DNA from: Mantis religiosa | Taxonomy: Eukaryota; Arthropoda; Insecta; Mantodea; Mantidae | NCBI GenBank assembly: GCA_030765055.1 | Contig: CM060958.1 | Coordinates: 111,949,127-112,013,126, forward strand | Length of the DNA stretch: 64,000 nucleotides | Reading direction: 5' to 3' | In this document: in pieces, positions 53,991-64,000 of the stretch | Layout: each line of letters starts with the position of its first letter | How positions within the stretch are numbered: position 1 is the first letter of the stretch | Position numbers and translations under genes: made by a program | Notes under the pieces: model-generated | Told to the model about the DNA's origin: nothing | The model's database searches: none | The model's input: only the letters and a program-made list of their open reading frames with translations

Positions 53991-56009
53991 AATCATTGTT
54001 TTAGCAGATTATTTTCATTTAAATTATAAACCAACACTTAAGGGCTCTCTCCAGGATGATACTTTTCCTTGCTAATCTACACATTTCTAATTAGGGGAAT
54101 TTCTTTGCTATTAGGTTACAAAGTATCGTAAAATTAGTGCGGACAAAGTGTGCATTCATGCCCGAAGTCATATACATATTCCATGCAGGAAAGGTGGAGA
54201 AGTTGCCTACCCAGCAAGGCAGAGAAAATGACAATCGCTGGGTCTGCTACCATCATTATAATGCAATTCGTGGATAGTGGCCAAATTTAAGCATATTTAT
54301 ACAATCATTTCTCTCTACCTAATACACACAAAATATAGTTTTATGGTTTTATATACAATGATTATTTATTTGAATACACTTTAAAGATATGGGTACATTG
54401 TATTTAAATAGTAACATGGCTCGTTTTGTGAGCTTTTCCTCGGAAACAATTTTCTTAATATATGAATATACACATTTTTTCACTGCTTTTTTATTTAGAA
54501 TTGTAAATATTTAACCATAATTATGATGAAATTAATCACCATTTGAATATGCTAACCACATATTTTTGGAAGTCATTTACATTTTTCTTTACATTCAAAA
54601 ATGTATTTACTAAAACATTAGCAATATCATAACAGACACATAAGGCTCAAGAGCAAGCAATTTTAATGCTTTAATGCTTATAGTAATTATAATTTTGGGG
54701 CAGAAATGTACCCTATTTTTTCACTAAATATTTTCTGTCTTTAATTATTAAACAACTTCTGAAGAGAAACTACAAAACGTAGAATAATAAATTTGCCATA
54801 GGTATTTTCTAACCAGATCTATGTGCCTGTATTTTTCCACAAGGAATTCACTTAGTAATAGTTGAGTAACACAATTACTTATTCCAGGGTGCTCTTGACT
54901 AGGCTCCAGACTTCGCACTTCCCTGAATAGTTTGCGTTTTATATACATGTTGATAAGTTTACCCAGCAATATATAAACTCTCAGAAGGCTTTGCAAGAAT
55001 ATAATAAAAGAGAGACGTTTAAGATAATATATAAAAAGTGATGCATCTTGTAAATCCTTGCTGAAGCATGATGAGAACTGAAGCCATCAGAGTTATTGTG
55101 TGTGAGTACACGGATATTTGATACCCATCATGCGTGAACTCCATCACAAAAAGAAGCAGACCTTAGAATAAACCTTCCTTAGATGTCATGCTCAGTGTTT
55201 CAAAATAGAAAACATTTTTACACTAAAATTATGTGTGATGTTAAGGTCTGCATTTCTTCATCAGTTATTACTGTGTGGAACAACCGCACGCTTTCGAATG
55301 CCAATGCCGGAGGGAGATGTTGCCTCCGTAATTTATTTTGCTTTGTAATATTTGCTATTTTTATCTGGCACCGAGCGCCTCGTTGCATCGTTTTAGTGGA
55401 GGATTACTTTCCTGCAAGAAACGTTCTATTTTAAGGCGAAGGCTGAGCACTTGAAATAATGTTCACGAAACATTTAGCAGCAAGTCAACCTTGCTGAGAT
55501 GATACACTTAGGGATTAAGTGTGTAACTGCCATGAAAATAAACAAAATAGATTCACTGGTGTACTTCATAGCAACACTCGCTACATACATCGTCTGTTTT
55601 GATATTAACCAGTTACGTTTTAGTAATGCGCAGAATATCGACCGGTTCTTTGTCTTAGAGTGGCAAGAATGCGACTTTATCGATAAAACGAGGGCAATCA
55701 TAATAGCATCAGATTGCAGTGATTAATTGTGATGTCTTTACCTCAACATCCACTACATTGCAAATATAATTGTTTCCATTACACAAAACCAACATTCGAG
55801 AGTTGGACCAATTTCGGATGTCTGTTTACCATTTTCTGATTTTATCTTATGTGAAATTTGAGCATAACTATTTTCTCATTCACATTATAGTTAGAATTGA
55901 TGAGTCACATAGTTGATTGATTAGTCATTTAATATGCCCTACTCTGTTACGAAGAATTTATTAATTTAATTTTACCATTCATTATGCAATTTCTGTTTAA
56001 TCATTAGGG
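53991..56009. other. AT-rich spacer, no gene seen
   Basis: About 2 kb without assignable features. Open stretches near 54748-54996 and 55183-55434 have no familiar motif. Confidence 0.35.
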
Positions 56010-57395
56010 AGCGGATTCATGGGCACAAAAATGTGTGAAATAGGCAGGCAAAAAGGCATTAAAATGGGCAAAATAGGCACTTAAATAGACACTAAACGTT
56101 TGCTAAGTAAACACTCAGAAATACAAAATTTCAGTAAAATGACTCCTAAAATGCACTATAACAAACTGACAATTATCGTAAGATATGCTGCAACAAATTC
56201 GCTAAATGGTTCCCCAGACGAAATAGTCTACATTTATTCCATATGTCATAAATGGCTCCACAGCAAGTTAAAATAACAGATATTGTCGTATAGTTAAAAT
56301 ACATATAAATCCACTTCACTAAGTAAGAACCATAATGTGGGAGTAATTAATTATGTCAAAAAACAAAAACTTGGGTTTTGGGGAGGGGCTTAAGCGTGAA
56401 AATTGAAATATCTGAAGCTTTTGTTAGATTTTTTAAACATTTGTACCATTTATTTCTGTGATCGTTCAAGAATGGAATAATAACAAGTTGTAGCTTTCTA
56501 GTTACAATAGTTTCTGAGGAATTAGCGGTTTATGTCTAAATTACAAGTGATTTTCAAAATGCCTTACATATTGCAATTTTAAACATTAATGCTCGGGGTA
56601 TAAGCTTCTGCACTCATGTTAACCTATTAATGACCTGTACCTATGTGAAATATTTGTCTTCACCATATCAACGAAGGGCAAAAAATAATCATACCTATTT
56701 AACAATTTTTATTTTCCTAAGCGTTTTCAGTAAGCATTATAATCCTTTTCATTACAAATAACAAAACCAAAACAAATATAAATGGGTATACTTAATATTC
56801 AGTTGCCCTTAGAGGCATGTTTAAAATTTCATACATATTAAAAGAAAATTGCATCCTGAGGAACATTTTGAAGTTAGGAAAATTTACAAAATATAGAATC
56901 TGAGAAATCTGAGATTAAAATTATGCAATAGTAGCTAGGATTCAGGTGTAGGGTTATTTAAATAGTCATGTGACATTTTATGTACTGCCGCTTGAAAAAA
57001 AGAAAGCTTTATATTATTGAAGTAATGTCTATATTAATTTTAAGACAAAAACTAAATTTGGTATTGTAAGTTTTGGGCCAATTTGCACAGATGTGTCCCT
57101 CTCTGTATATCCAATGTGCAGCAGTAAGAAATTTCTCTTCCCGGAAAACTTCACGTTGAAACCAACAAATGCAAAAGCTGTTGTCAGAAATTACAAACAG
57201 AAGAAATTGGCTAAAATACAGTTTTATGCACTAATAAGCAGAATAGGCACAAACGTATGAAATAGGCATTTATAGGCACTATAAAACTAAGAAATTAGGC
57301 TGATAATTGTAGGAATCATGCTTATAACTTAAAAGCATACGTCTCTGAACAAAGGAATAAAATAGGCAAATACGGAAAAATCCGTCCTCTAGTAA
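56010..57395. repeat. Segment bracketed by clusters of the ATAGGCA word
   Basis: AAATAGGCA, ATGGGCA and AAAGGCA variants cluster at 56038-56092, and AATAGGCA recurs at about 57241-57275 and 57360-57368, all in the same orientation. GAGCGGATTCATGGGCA at the left and the complement of GGACGGATTTTTCCGTA at the right are weakly alike. This could be a non-autonomous DNA transposon with subterminal motifs. No coding trace is seen inside. Confidence 0.4.
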
Positions 57396-57639
57396 ACTTA
57401 TATACAAGGTTATAAACAAATCCTCATGTTTAGCTCTTATAAATAATTGTGAAATTGTTCAGCCTCTTGTATTGCAAATAATGGATGTAACACCTTACAA
57501 TATTCACGTATAATTTCCTCAATCTTTCGTCGATATATTTTAAAATTATGTAAATACTGTAATTATGATTTGGTGATGAACGAATTCTCTTCCGATATGG
57601 ATAAAAATGTTTGAAATCTTCTCGGGAAACAAGCCAGAA

Positions 57640-57710
57640 GTAAAAAGACGATTAGAAGTCGACCTTTCGGGAGCGTAAAACTCTCCCATCGTCAGATTAT
57701 TTTAATAAAT
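57640..57710 (-). ncRNA. Hammerhead-ribozyme-like motif (Penelope type)
   Basis: In complement, CTGACGA (57689-57695) is followed by T, a stem GGGAG/CTCCC with a loop AGTTTTACG, and GAAA (57665-57668), then AGGTCGACTTC, which can pair with itself as a short helix III ending at a UUC cleavage triplet. CTGANGA, stem II and GAAA are the hammerhead core. Penelope-like retroelements are known to carry hammerhead motifs in their terminal repeats. One extra base before stem II and a poor helix I speak against full activity. Confidence 0.4.
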
Positions 57711-58524
57711 GTATAACCACAAATGTATGACTGGATACGTTTTTTCTTTGTTTATATTTGTGTTATATCCAATGATTATGTCGAAAAATTTTCAGAACAT
57801 CTATGTAAAATATATTTTTAAGCCCAGCAGGTGTTTGTTACCCAGTTTTAGCTTTCACACTAGTGGATAATGGCATGAAAAATTGGTGAGGGAGCCAAAC
57901 AAAGAGAAGATAAAGTATGAAGTCGTAGAGAAGTAGAGAAAAAACTCAGAGGAGGGCGAATGATCACAAAATACAATTTTATACGTAAATTACATTACAT
58001 TATCGTGGTGATACCTCCCTTATGAGAAAAGCCACGAACCAAAGCCGTCCGTGCTCTTAACGCCGTCGTAAATCTTTCTTTTCCAAGAAACAGAAGCTCT
58101 TTTAAAAACCCGCAAAGCAAAGGGTTCCATAACACCATATTAAATCATTCCTTCAGACAAAAACCGCGTTTCTTGCTGGAGAAGCAAAAATAGCCCGCGT
58201 CTGAACGAACCGAGAACTTCCTGAAATTATGCACCGTGCACCATAAAAATGAAACTATTTTGGTGCGTTTCAAATAGTCGCTTGACTTTTGTGTGCGCAC
58301 TTACAAACAAACACAAAACTAAATTATAGCTGTTTCTTAAGTGTCCATGCATTTAGTTTAGTAATGACCATCTTTGTCTGGGGAGAGCTGTGGAAATATT
58401 TTGCACATGTTATTTGTTACTACTGATTGGAAATAATATACGTCAAAGCTGAAGGAATATATACCTATCAAACAGAGGCAGAAAGTATGAATGCGGAAAG
58501 AACTTTTTTGCCCCCTGGTAGCGT
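57711..58524. other. Spacer, no gene seen
   Basis: No assignment. Confidence 0.35.
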
Positions 58525-59582
58525 ATATGAATGAATGAATGAATGAATGAATGAATAATTTGAATGAATGAATAATTTACTCCTGCAAATTCTTTTATCT
58601 TTTTCATACTTTTTATCTATCCCACACTATTTCATCTATTACCTTGTTACTACCATAGCTTACATGACACCCTGGCCTTCTACTCTGCCAGGTAGCTCTT
58701 AACCTCCATGACTCCTGGTTATTTAATTAGCCCCTTTCCTCCCCCCATCTTCCTTTCTTATATTCTTTACATTTCTTGTCAAATATTCTTTTACTTTCTG
58801 TAAGAAATCACCAATAACTCTTACCTCCTTTTCCTCCTTTCCTGTTAACATTTTATAGCTACTATCCTCCTCTCTACCTTCTTCCACTTTCCTTCCCATA
58901 TCTTTTTTTCCTCCATATTGCAACCTCCTCGCATTCTGTTACATAGTGTACAATGCCTTCTTTTCCACCTTACAATTCACAAATTCCCTTTTCCCTACCT
59001 CTTATCCCTCTTAGAAATATTATTCCTGTTCATCTCCAAGCTAGCCTTTCTCTGTTGCCTCTTGCAGTAATCTACGTATACTTCTCGTCCCCAGTTTCAT
59101 TTTATTTGTTTGTAAAATTGTAATGATTTCATATTTTCTAGACTTCCCCATATTTCCTGCCTTTCTGTATCTTCTATTCTCCATTTTATCAATTTACCCA
59201 CATCGCTTATATTCCTTTCCTCTAACCTCCATATCTCTCCCATTCCTATATTTTTCATAATTCCTCATATCTCTGCAAAAATATTTGAGTTCTCTAATCT
59301 TTTTATCTGTCTTATGCATAATTTCCTAATTTCCTCTTCTTCTTTTTCCAATCACCTTTACCAAAATTTAATTATTCTTTCCATTATTATTCCATTTCTT
59401 CTTGCTTTTCTAATTACAATTAGGAAAAGCTGATCCACTTCCCTAGTACTGATCTTGGTAAGCCTAGTAGCTCTTTACAAAACATTTTGTAGTTTTGGTC
59501 CACCATCTTGTTTACCTCTGCGGCCCCTGCTCCAGATCTCCACCGCATACAGCATTTTAGATTCCACTGGTGTCTCATACCA
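58525..59582 (-). mobile_element. LINE 3' end, copy L1c, with (ATTC)n tail
   Basis: The complement aligns with 46406-47385 from the same 5' coding position (TATGAG-CACCAGTGGAATC) to the shared 3' region, and ends in an (ATTC)n run (58528-58578 on the plus strand as GAAT repeats). A microsatellite-like tail instead of poly-A is typical of several LINE clades. It keeps the uninterrupted form of the site where a SINE landed in L1a (58732-58745). Confidence 0.85.
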
Positions 59583-59585
59583 GTG

Positions 59586-59712
59586 GTTGTCATGGTAGCT
59601 TCACATCTGCCTCACGTTCAAGAGGCCCCGATTTCGAATCTCGGTCAAGGTGAGTTACCTAGATAGGATTTTTTTCTCCAGGGTTTTCCCTATCCTGGAA
59701 ACTCTAAGCTCT
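59586..59712 (+). mobile_element. SINE family A, partial
   Basis: GTCATGGTAGCTTCACATCT and CTCACGTTCAAGAGGCCCCG, then TTTCGAATCTCGGTC (B box) and the first half of the body to ACTCTAAGCTCTC. It is joined to the 5' truncation point of the L1c LINE, and its last 100 bp are missing. Confidence 0.88.
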
Positions 59713-60119
59713 CTTTGTGATAAATAAGAAATTCGTTGTTGCAAATGTGTGTAGAGATGCATAAGATATGAATATACAAGCGTAATTTTGTTCTCATGAT
59801 TACAATATGTACTGTAGTTGAATGTTTCAGCTTTTTACCTTCCACTCCGATTCGTCCGCTATGCCAATCCTGTTCATCATTCAATTGTGGGCGATTAGGT
59901 TTAGCTTCCACTCGGAATAAAAATGAAAACGGAAGTATAGAGAAAATTATTTATCAAAAAACGTAGCATTCACCAAAATACAAAATGTCCAGGATTCATT
60001 ATAAAGTAAAAGCCTCCAATTTACGTGACAAATAGGGGTTTTGTGAAATAATTTCAAAATTTGATCCGATTCACCCGCGGTAACCTTACTTATTTGTAAT
60101 TACAAGGGGAATATGGGAG

Positions 60120-60375
60120 ATGAATGACATCCTACAGGAGACATCCTGACCCCAATGCTATTTAACCTGTTGACCCACGATGCGATCAGACACATGGCCT
60201 CGGAATATATTACAGTGTTACTATATGCCGATGATATGATAATGCTGTCACGATGCAGATCAGCCCTTTAGCGACTCAACAGGGTCCATAAATGACTACA
60301 AAGGAACGAAATATAGATAAATACTACCAAAACATAAGTTTAGGTTATGAAATACAGGCGGGAGGGAAATGTATC
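60120..60375 (+). pseudogene. LINE reverse transcriptase core fragment
   Basis: The frame reads GDILTPMLFNLLTHDAIRHM, then YITVLLYADDMIMLSRCRSA, with the YADD catalytic motif at 60224-60235. After a stop come pieces such as QRNEI and the NTTKT tract. This is the palm region of a non-LTR reverse transcriptase. Flanking domains are absent. Confidence 0.82.
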
Positions 60376-60494
60376 AAGAACTAATCATAAGTGATAGACA
60401 AATCCTTTAAGAGATCTTCACTATGTGATGGATTTAAAACCACATATTTAAGATTTTGATTTCAAATTAAATATATGTTTTGAATTTTTTGGAA

Positions 60495-60560
60495 ACAGGC
60501 CCTTTGAATAAGCGGTGCGAGTCCCACCTTAGCATGGGTGTTTCTGTGCATTGTACATAT
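60495..60560 (+). mobile_element. Possible SINE fragment
   Basis: GTGCGAGTCCCACCTTAGCA has a B-box-like core and is followed by TGGGTGTTTCTGTGCATTGT. Head and tail are not identifiable. Confidence 0.3.
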
Positions 60561-61163
60561 GTGCAAAACAACATAAAATAAAAAAAACAGTAAAGCAACG
60601 AAGCGTAATGTAAAGAACATAAGGAAAAACTAAATTGTCAATGACCTTTGCAAAAATAGTCAAAGACTTACTACACCCACAAGATCCAGATGCCGTTAAA
60701 ACTTGCAAATTATATAAAATGCATCGTCAGTGAAAATATATTTTATTACTTGTTTGAATTTTCTCAATAATTATACCTTGGAAGGTTATAATCTTTTCCT
60801 CATCGTTATGCAAAGAAAACGGAATTTCAAAGATATCATATTTTATCTAAAAATCTCAACTAATCTGAGTCATTTCACATAGAAATGAACTTGAAAATAT
60901 TTAAGCCTCCATTTCTAATAGATTATCAGATGCTACATTTTAGTATCTTCAATTAGCATCATCATCCATGAGATTTGAGCCTAAACAAATTTGTTCGGGT
61001 ATCAGACATTGAAATGTTGTTCTAGCCATTTCTTACTCGGTCTCCCAAGGTCTTCCATACCCTTTTGGGGCTATAATTCAACAACAGTTATGGTATGCAA
61101 TAATTGTCAATTCTTTCCAAATCTCTTTCTAGTTGGTTCTATATGCATTTATGTTGTTTATTA

Positions 61164-61680
61164 CGAGGGCTGTCTGAAAAGTTTCCGACCTAATAAAGAT
61201 ACAAGAAAATATATATATTTTTTTTTAATTTTTCAGCATGGTCTCCTTGTAACTCTACACACTTCTCCCAGCGATGTTCCCATCTCTATAATCCGTCCAA
61301 ATAGTACTTGGCGTTTTTCTCTGAAAAATAATTTTTTACGAAGGTGATTGCCTCTTCAGTTTACGAAACTCTCTGTCCTCCGAGCACAATTTTCAGATAA
61401 GGGAACAAAACGAAGTCGCTTAGGGCTAGATATGGTGAGTAAGTTAGATGGTCCAGCAGTTCAAACCGTAATTCGTGGACTTTCGCCATTGCAACCAGTG
61501 AGGTGTGAGGCGGTTCGTTGTCTTGGTGAAAAAGGATTTTCTTTTTCCACAAGTTCTGCCTTCAGCTTGTAAAGTAAGGATGCGTACTATGCTCTTGTAA
61601 TAGTTTCCTTTTGAAGACAATTGATTAAAATAACTCCATGACTATCCCAAAAAACAGTCGCCATCACTTTCCCGAAAGAG
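61164..61680 (-). mobile_element. Mariner 3' half (same family as 41101-42370)
   Basis: The intact end CGAGGGCTGTCTGAAAAGTT lies at 61164 after a TA. The minus strand reads ILFHQDNEPPHTSLVAMAKV, LDHLTYSPYLALSDFVLFP and LKIVLGGQRVS (61361-61552), with the second and third catalytic Asp kept. Further upstream the match ends near 61680, so the N-terminal half and the second end are missing. Confidence 0.88.
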
Positions 61681-62094
61681 GCAGGTTTCATGCAAAGGAT
61701 CGTCCTCTTTACTTCATGTTAAGAATTAACATGCATCCCAGAAAAATTTACTCTGTTACATAATATATTTAATTCATACCGTCAAGAAAATATAAATCTG
61801 ACTATTCTCTTCAAACATTGTAAGTCATATTATCAAGTTAAAAAATGATCTCAGTTTCACACACAACAGTCTATACCACTTCAGCAGCCAATTAGAGGTG
61901 ATTAGTTAAGAGCTACGAGGCAAGTTCTTTGACGCAAGGACTAGACATAGATGATATATTAGGTCCCAATCGAACTTAGGCATGGAGTAATTTTCTTGTT
62001 TTTCAGTATATATTACTATTTCGTGAATGCATAAATAAATAAATCACACTTATGCTTGAATGTTTAAGAATTATTTTTTTTGTTTTGTTTTTTG

Positions 62095-62330
62095 TTGTGA
62101 ATCTACGTCCTTCAACGTCAAGTCATATCGGACGGTGAATGAAATTGGTTAAATGATGCTCAAATGAGCCCAAGGTCCATAGCGCTTAGAGTTACCCGAA
62201 ATTCGTGTTTGAGGATAAGGGGAAACTCCGGAAAAGCCTTATCCAGTTAACTCACCCTGACTGAGATTCGAACTCGGGTCCTCTTGAACGTGAGGCAGAC
62301 ATGCTACCATCTACGATACCGAGGCGGGCA
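62095..62330 (-). mobile_element. SINE family A, full length
   Basis: In complement: TGCCCGCCTCGGTATCGTAG head, AGGACCCGAGTTCGAATCTC B box, and a body ending CGTCCGATATGACTTGACGT. A T-rich stretch at its left is the complement of an A-rich tail. Confidence 0.94.
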
Positions 62331-62534
62331 ATTCATAATTAGATTATGTATTCAAATGTATATATACATCAAAGAAAACTGAAATGTAATGCACGCATTT
62401 AATGAATCATAAAAAACTGAGGGAAAGCATATACAGAATGGGTCAGGAGGCTTTGAAAACGAACACAGGGTGTTATAAATGTATTGCAGGGCTTTTAAAA
62501 ATTGTAAATACTGAAACATTTTGGGCCAAAATGT

Positions 62535-63492
62535 CACTGGGCAACAAACAATATAATTTCTTAATGTTTCGAGCACTTCATGAGGCAATTCCTACTAATT
62601 TTGGGTTGAGAAAAACAAATATGACTTTGAAAAACTTTTATTAGCTCTAGTTTCTGTGATATACACAAGGTGAAAGTATTACATATTAACGGATAGGGAG
62701 AAAGTTACACATACTAACAACAATGAAAATGTATTTGATTGTTTTAACTGGTAATTACATGCTAAGAGTTCTAAATTGCTGGAGAAATACTTCGCAGATA
62801 GTCGTGTCTGAAGAGAATCATCTGGTGGCCTATTGACTTCGTCGTCTTTTAGCTTGCTTCTTGTGATGGAGTTCCCCAGAATCCCTATACAAAGACCAAC
62901 AGTAATCCGAAGGCATTACTTCATTCCAACGGCCCTGATATTTTTGTTCCATTACAGAAGTGTCCTAAAGAATCTCTCCCCATGTTCATCACTAACAGCT
63001 CCACAACTAGGAGGGAAAAAAGTCTAGGTGGGAGTAGAGAAAATGGATCTTAAGAGACATGTTGCATCCAAGGTTACGGTATTTTTGCAGGAGCACTGTC
63101 AACAAATGCTTGTAGTTGTCATCTCTTTTGTTGCCTAAAAGTCCGTGAACAACAACCTTGAAAGCTTCCCAAACTTCCTTTTCTCTCTCGTCCAAAATTT
63201 GGTCAAATGCGGGATCCTTTACAAGTTCTGGTCCAACAAAAAAGCCTTTCTTAAATTTTGCATCACTTAATTTCTAAAAATTCTCTCTGATTGTGTTTTA
63301 TTATTTTAAAGGTATGCCAACTCCCCAGAAAAATAACCCCAAATTTAAAATCTTCACTTAAACGTGAAATGTCACTTTATCCTCAAAACAAGAGTTAATC
63401 TATCATTTTGTGGTGATTTTGTAATTCAGCAGATGTAAATACATGTAAATTCACTCTTTTTAAGTTCGAAACATTTACATTGTTGCCTAGTG
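62535..63492 (-). mobile_element. CACTA-like DNA transposon carrying DYCW gene fragment, copy 2
   Basis: CACTGGGCAACAAA starts at 62535 and the other end is the complement of CACTAGGCAACA (ending 63492). TGT flanks both sides (62532-62534, 63493-63495). The interior matches 31690-32666 in complement over its whole length. Coding pieces read DEREKEVWEAFKVVVHGLLG, NLGCNMSLKIHFLYSHLDFF, RFFRTLL-type broken residues and a DYCW-region remnant. The two copies sit in opposite orientation about 30 kb apart and differ enough to be old, separate insertions. Confidence 0.8.
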
Positions 63493-63495
63493 TGT

Positions 63496-64000
63496 TCATA
63501 GACGACAAGAGTATACTTATCTGGTATAATTAAAAAATCGAAGATGTGTGTTATTTGTAGATAAAAACTGTGTCCTAGTGTCTCTAAAGCAGAGGACCGT
63601 GTATACATTAAGTGGAGGAGTGTCAATCGGCGAAGAGCCAAATCGCTTCACTTCCTTCCTTCAGCCAAAATATCGCTGTATTCCTCACCCACGGTAAGCT
63701 ATAATTGCACGGCATTCAAGCCTTCCGTTTAATGAGCCTAGAAGCTACCCTACAAAGTTCCTAATTTCTTTACTTAGTTTTCAGAAATAAATTGTGTACT
63801 ACAAAAGATAATGACTACAAGAGAGAGGATGAAGATGTTGGTGTTTTTGTGTATAAGGATATTTAAGGATATTCGTAATTGCCAGATCGTGGCTCCAAAG
63901 CATTTCGCTTACATTGTGTTAAATCTACGTCTCAAATCATTGGATCGCCCGATTCGGGAGGCTGTGAGACTGATTCCCACGGTAAACCTTCCTCACCCAC
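63496..64000. other. No recognised feature up to the window edge
   Basis: TGATTCCCACGG near 63972 faintly resembles the B-box region of family C and may be a SINE cut by the window edge. Confidence 0.3.

Noticed and set aside
1..64000. CRISPR arrays, operons, Shine-Dalgarno sites and other prokaryotic features
   Set aside because: No regularly spaced identical repeats with unique spacers, and the content is clearly eukaryotic.

Overview
This window looks like nuclear DNA of a large, repeat-rich arthropod genome, most likely an insect. It is AT-rich, it contains no bacterial-style gene clusters, and almost every recognisable protein trace is a eukaryotic transposon: mariner/Tc1, pogo/Tigger, CACTA-like, Helitron, Penelope and several non-LTR retrotransposons. 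Five or so tRNA-headed SINE families and solo LTR-like units accompany them. A cockroach- or termite-like source is a guess from the SINE style only. One 1000-N scaffold gap lies at 13828-14827.

No intact host gene was recognised. The best host candidate is a weak promoter plus tiny first exon (30862-31123). Everything that resembles a protein is a broken or truncated transposon gene.

Layout. 0-13.8 kb: a deletion-derivative mariner with perfect ends (745-1424), a 3.8-kb segment bounded by 25-bp inverted repeats that holds a degenerate repeat-family gene (2621-6442), a pogo-like gene beside an LTR-like unit with a heat-shock element that a SINE has hit (9.1-10.4 kb), and a relic of the protein family called here DYCW (10.6-11.2 kb) next to a mariner fragment. 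14.8-26.2 kb: LINE 3' ends, a SINE nested in a LINE, a second heat-shock LTR, a Tc1/mariner-superfamily relic, and an inverted copy of part of the first 3.8-kb segment. 26-36 kb: microsatellites, a long palindrome, a chimeric SINE, a Helitron helicase tail, a CACTA-like element (31690-32666), SINE-in-SINE nesting and a further DYCW relic. 36-43.3 kb: three Tc1/mariner-superfamily elements, one with very long inverted ends and one almost full length, plus a SINE-like element with terminal direct repeats. 43-50 kb: mostly featureless AT-rich DNA with a LINE tail and a Penelope remnant. 50.6-52.3 kb: a GC-rich island made of about three tandem units. 52-64 kb: AT-rich DNA with LINE ends, a hammerhead-like motif, a mariner fragment, and an inverted second copy of the CACTA-like element (62535-63492).

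The most interesting signal is the pair of roughly 960-977 bp elements at 31690-32666 and 62535-63492. Both have CACT(G/A)GGCAACA ends and 3-bp target duplications (TAA and TGT), and both carry the C-terminal half of a protein family seen in two further relics here. This suggests that a repetitive protein family of unknown function is the cargo or transposase of a CACTA-like transposon. All family assignments come from reading the sequence and from memory of the families; no search was run.
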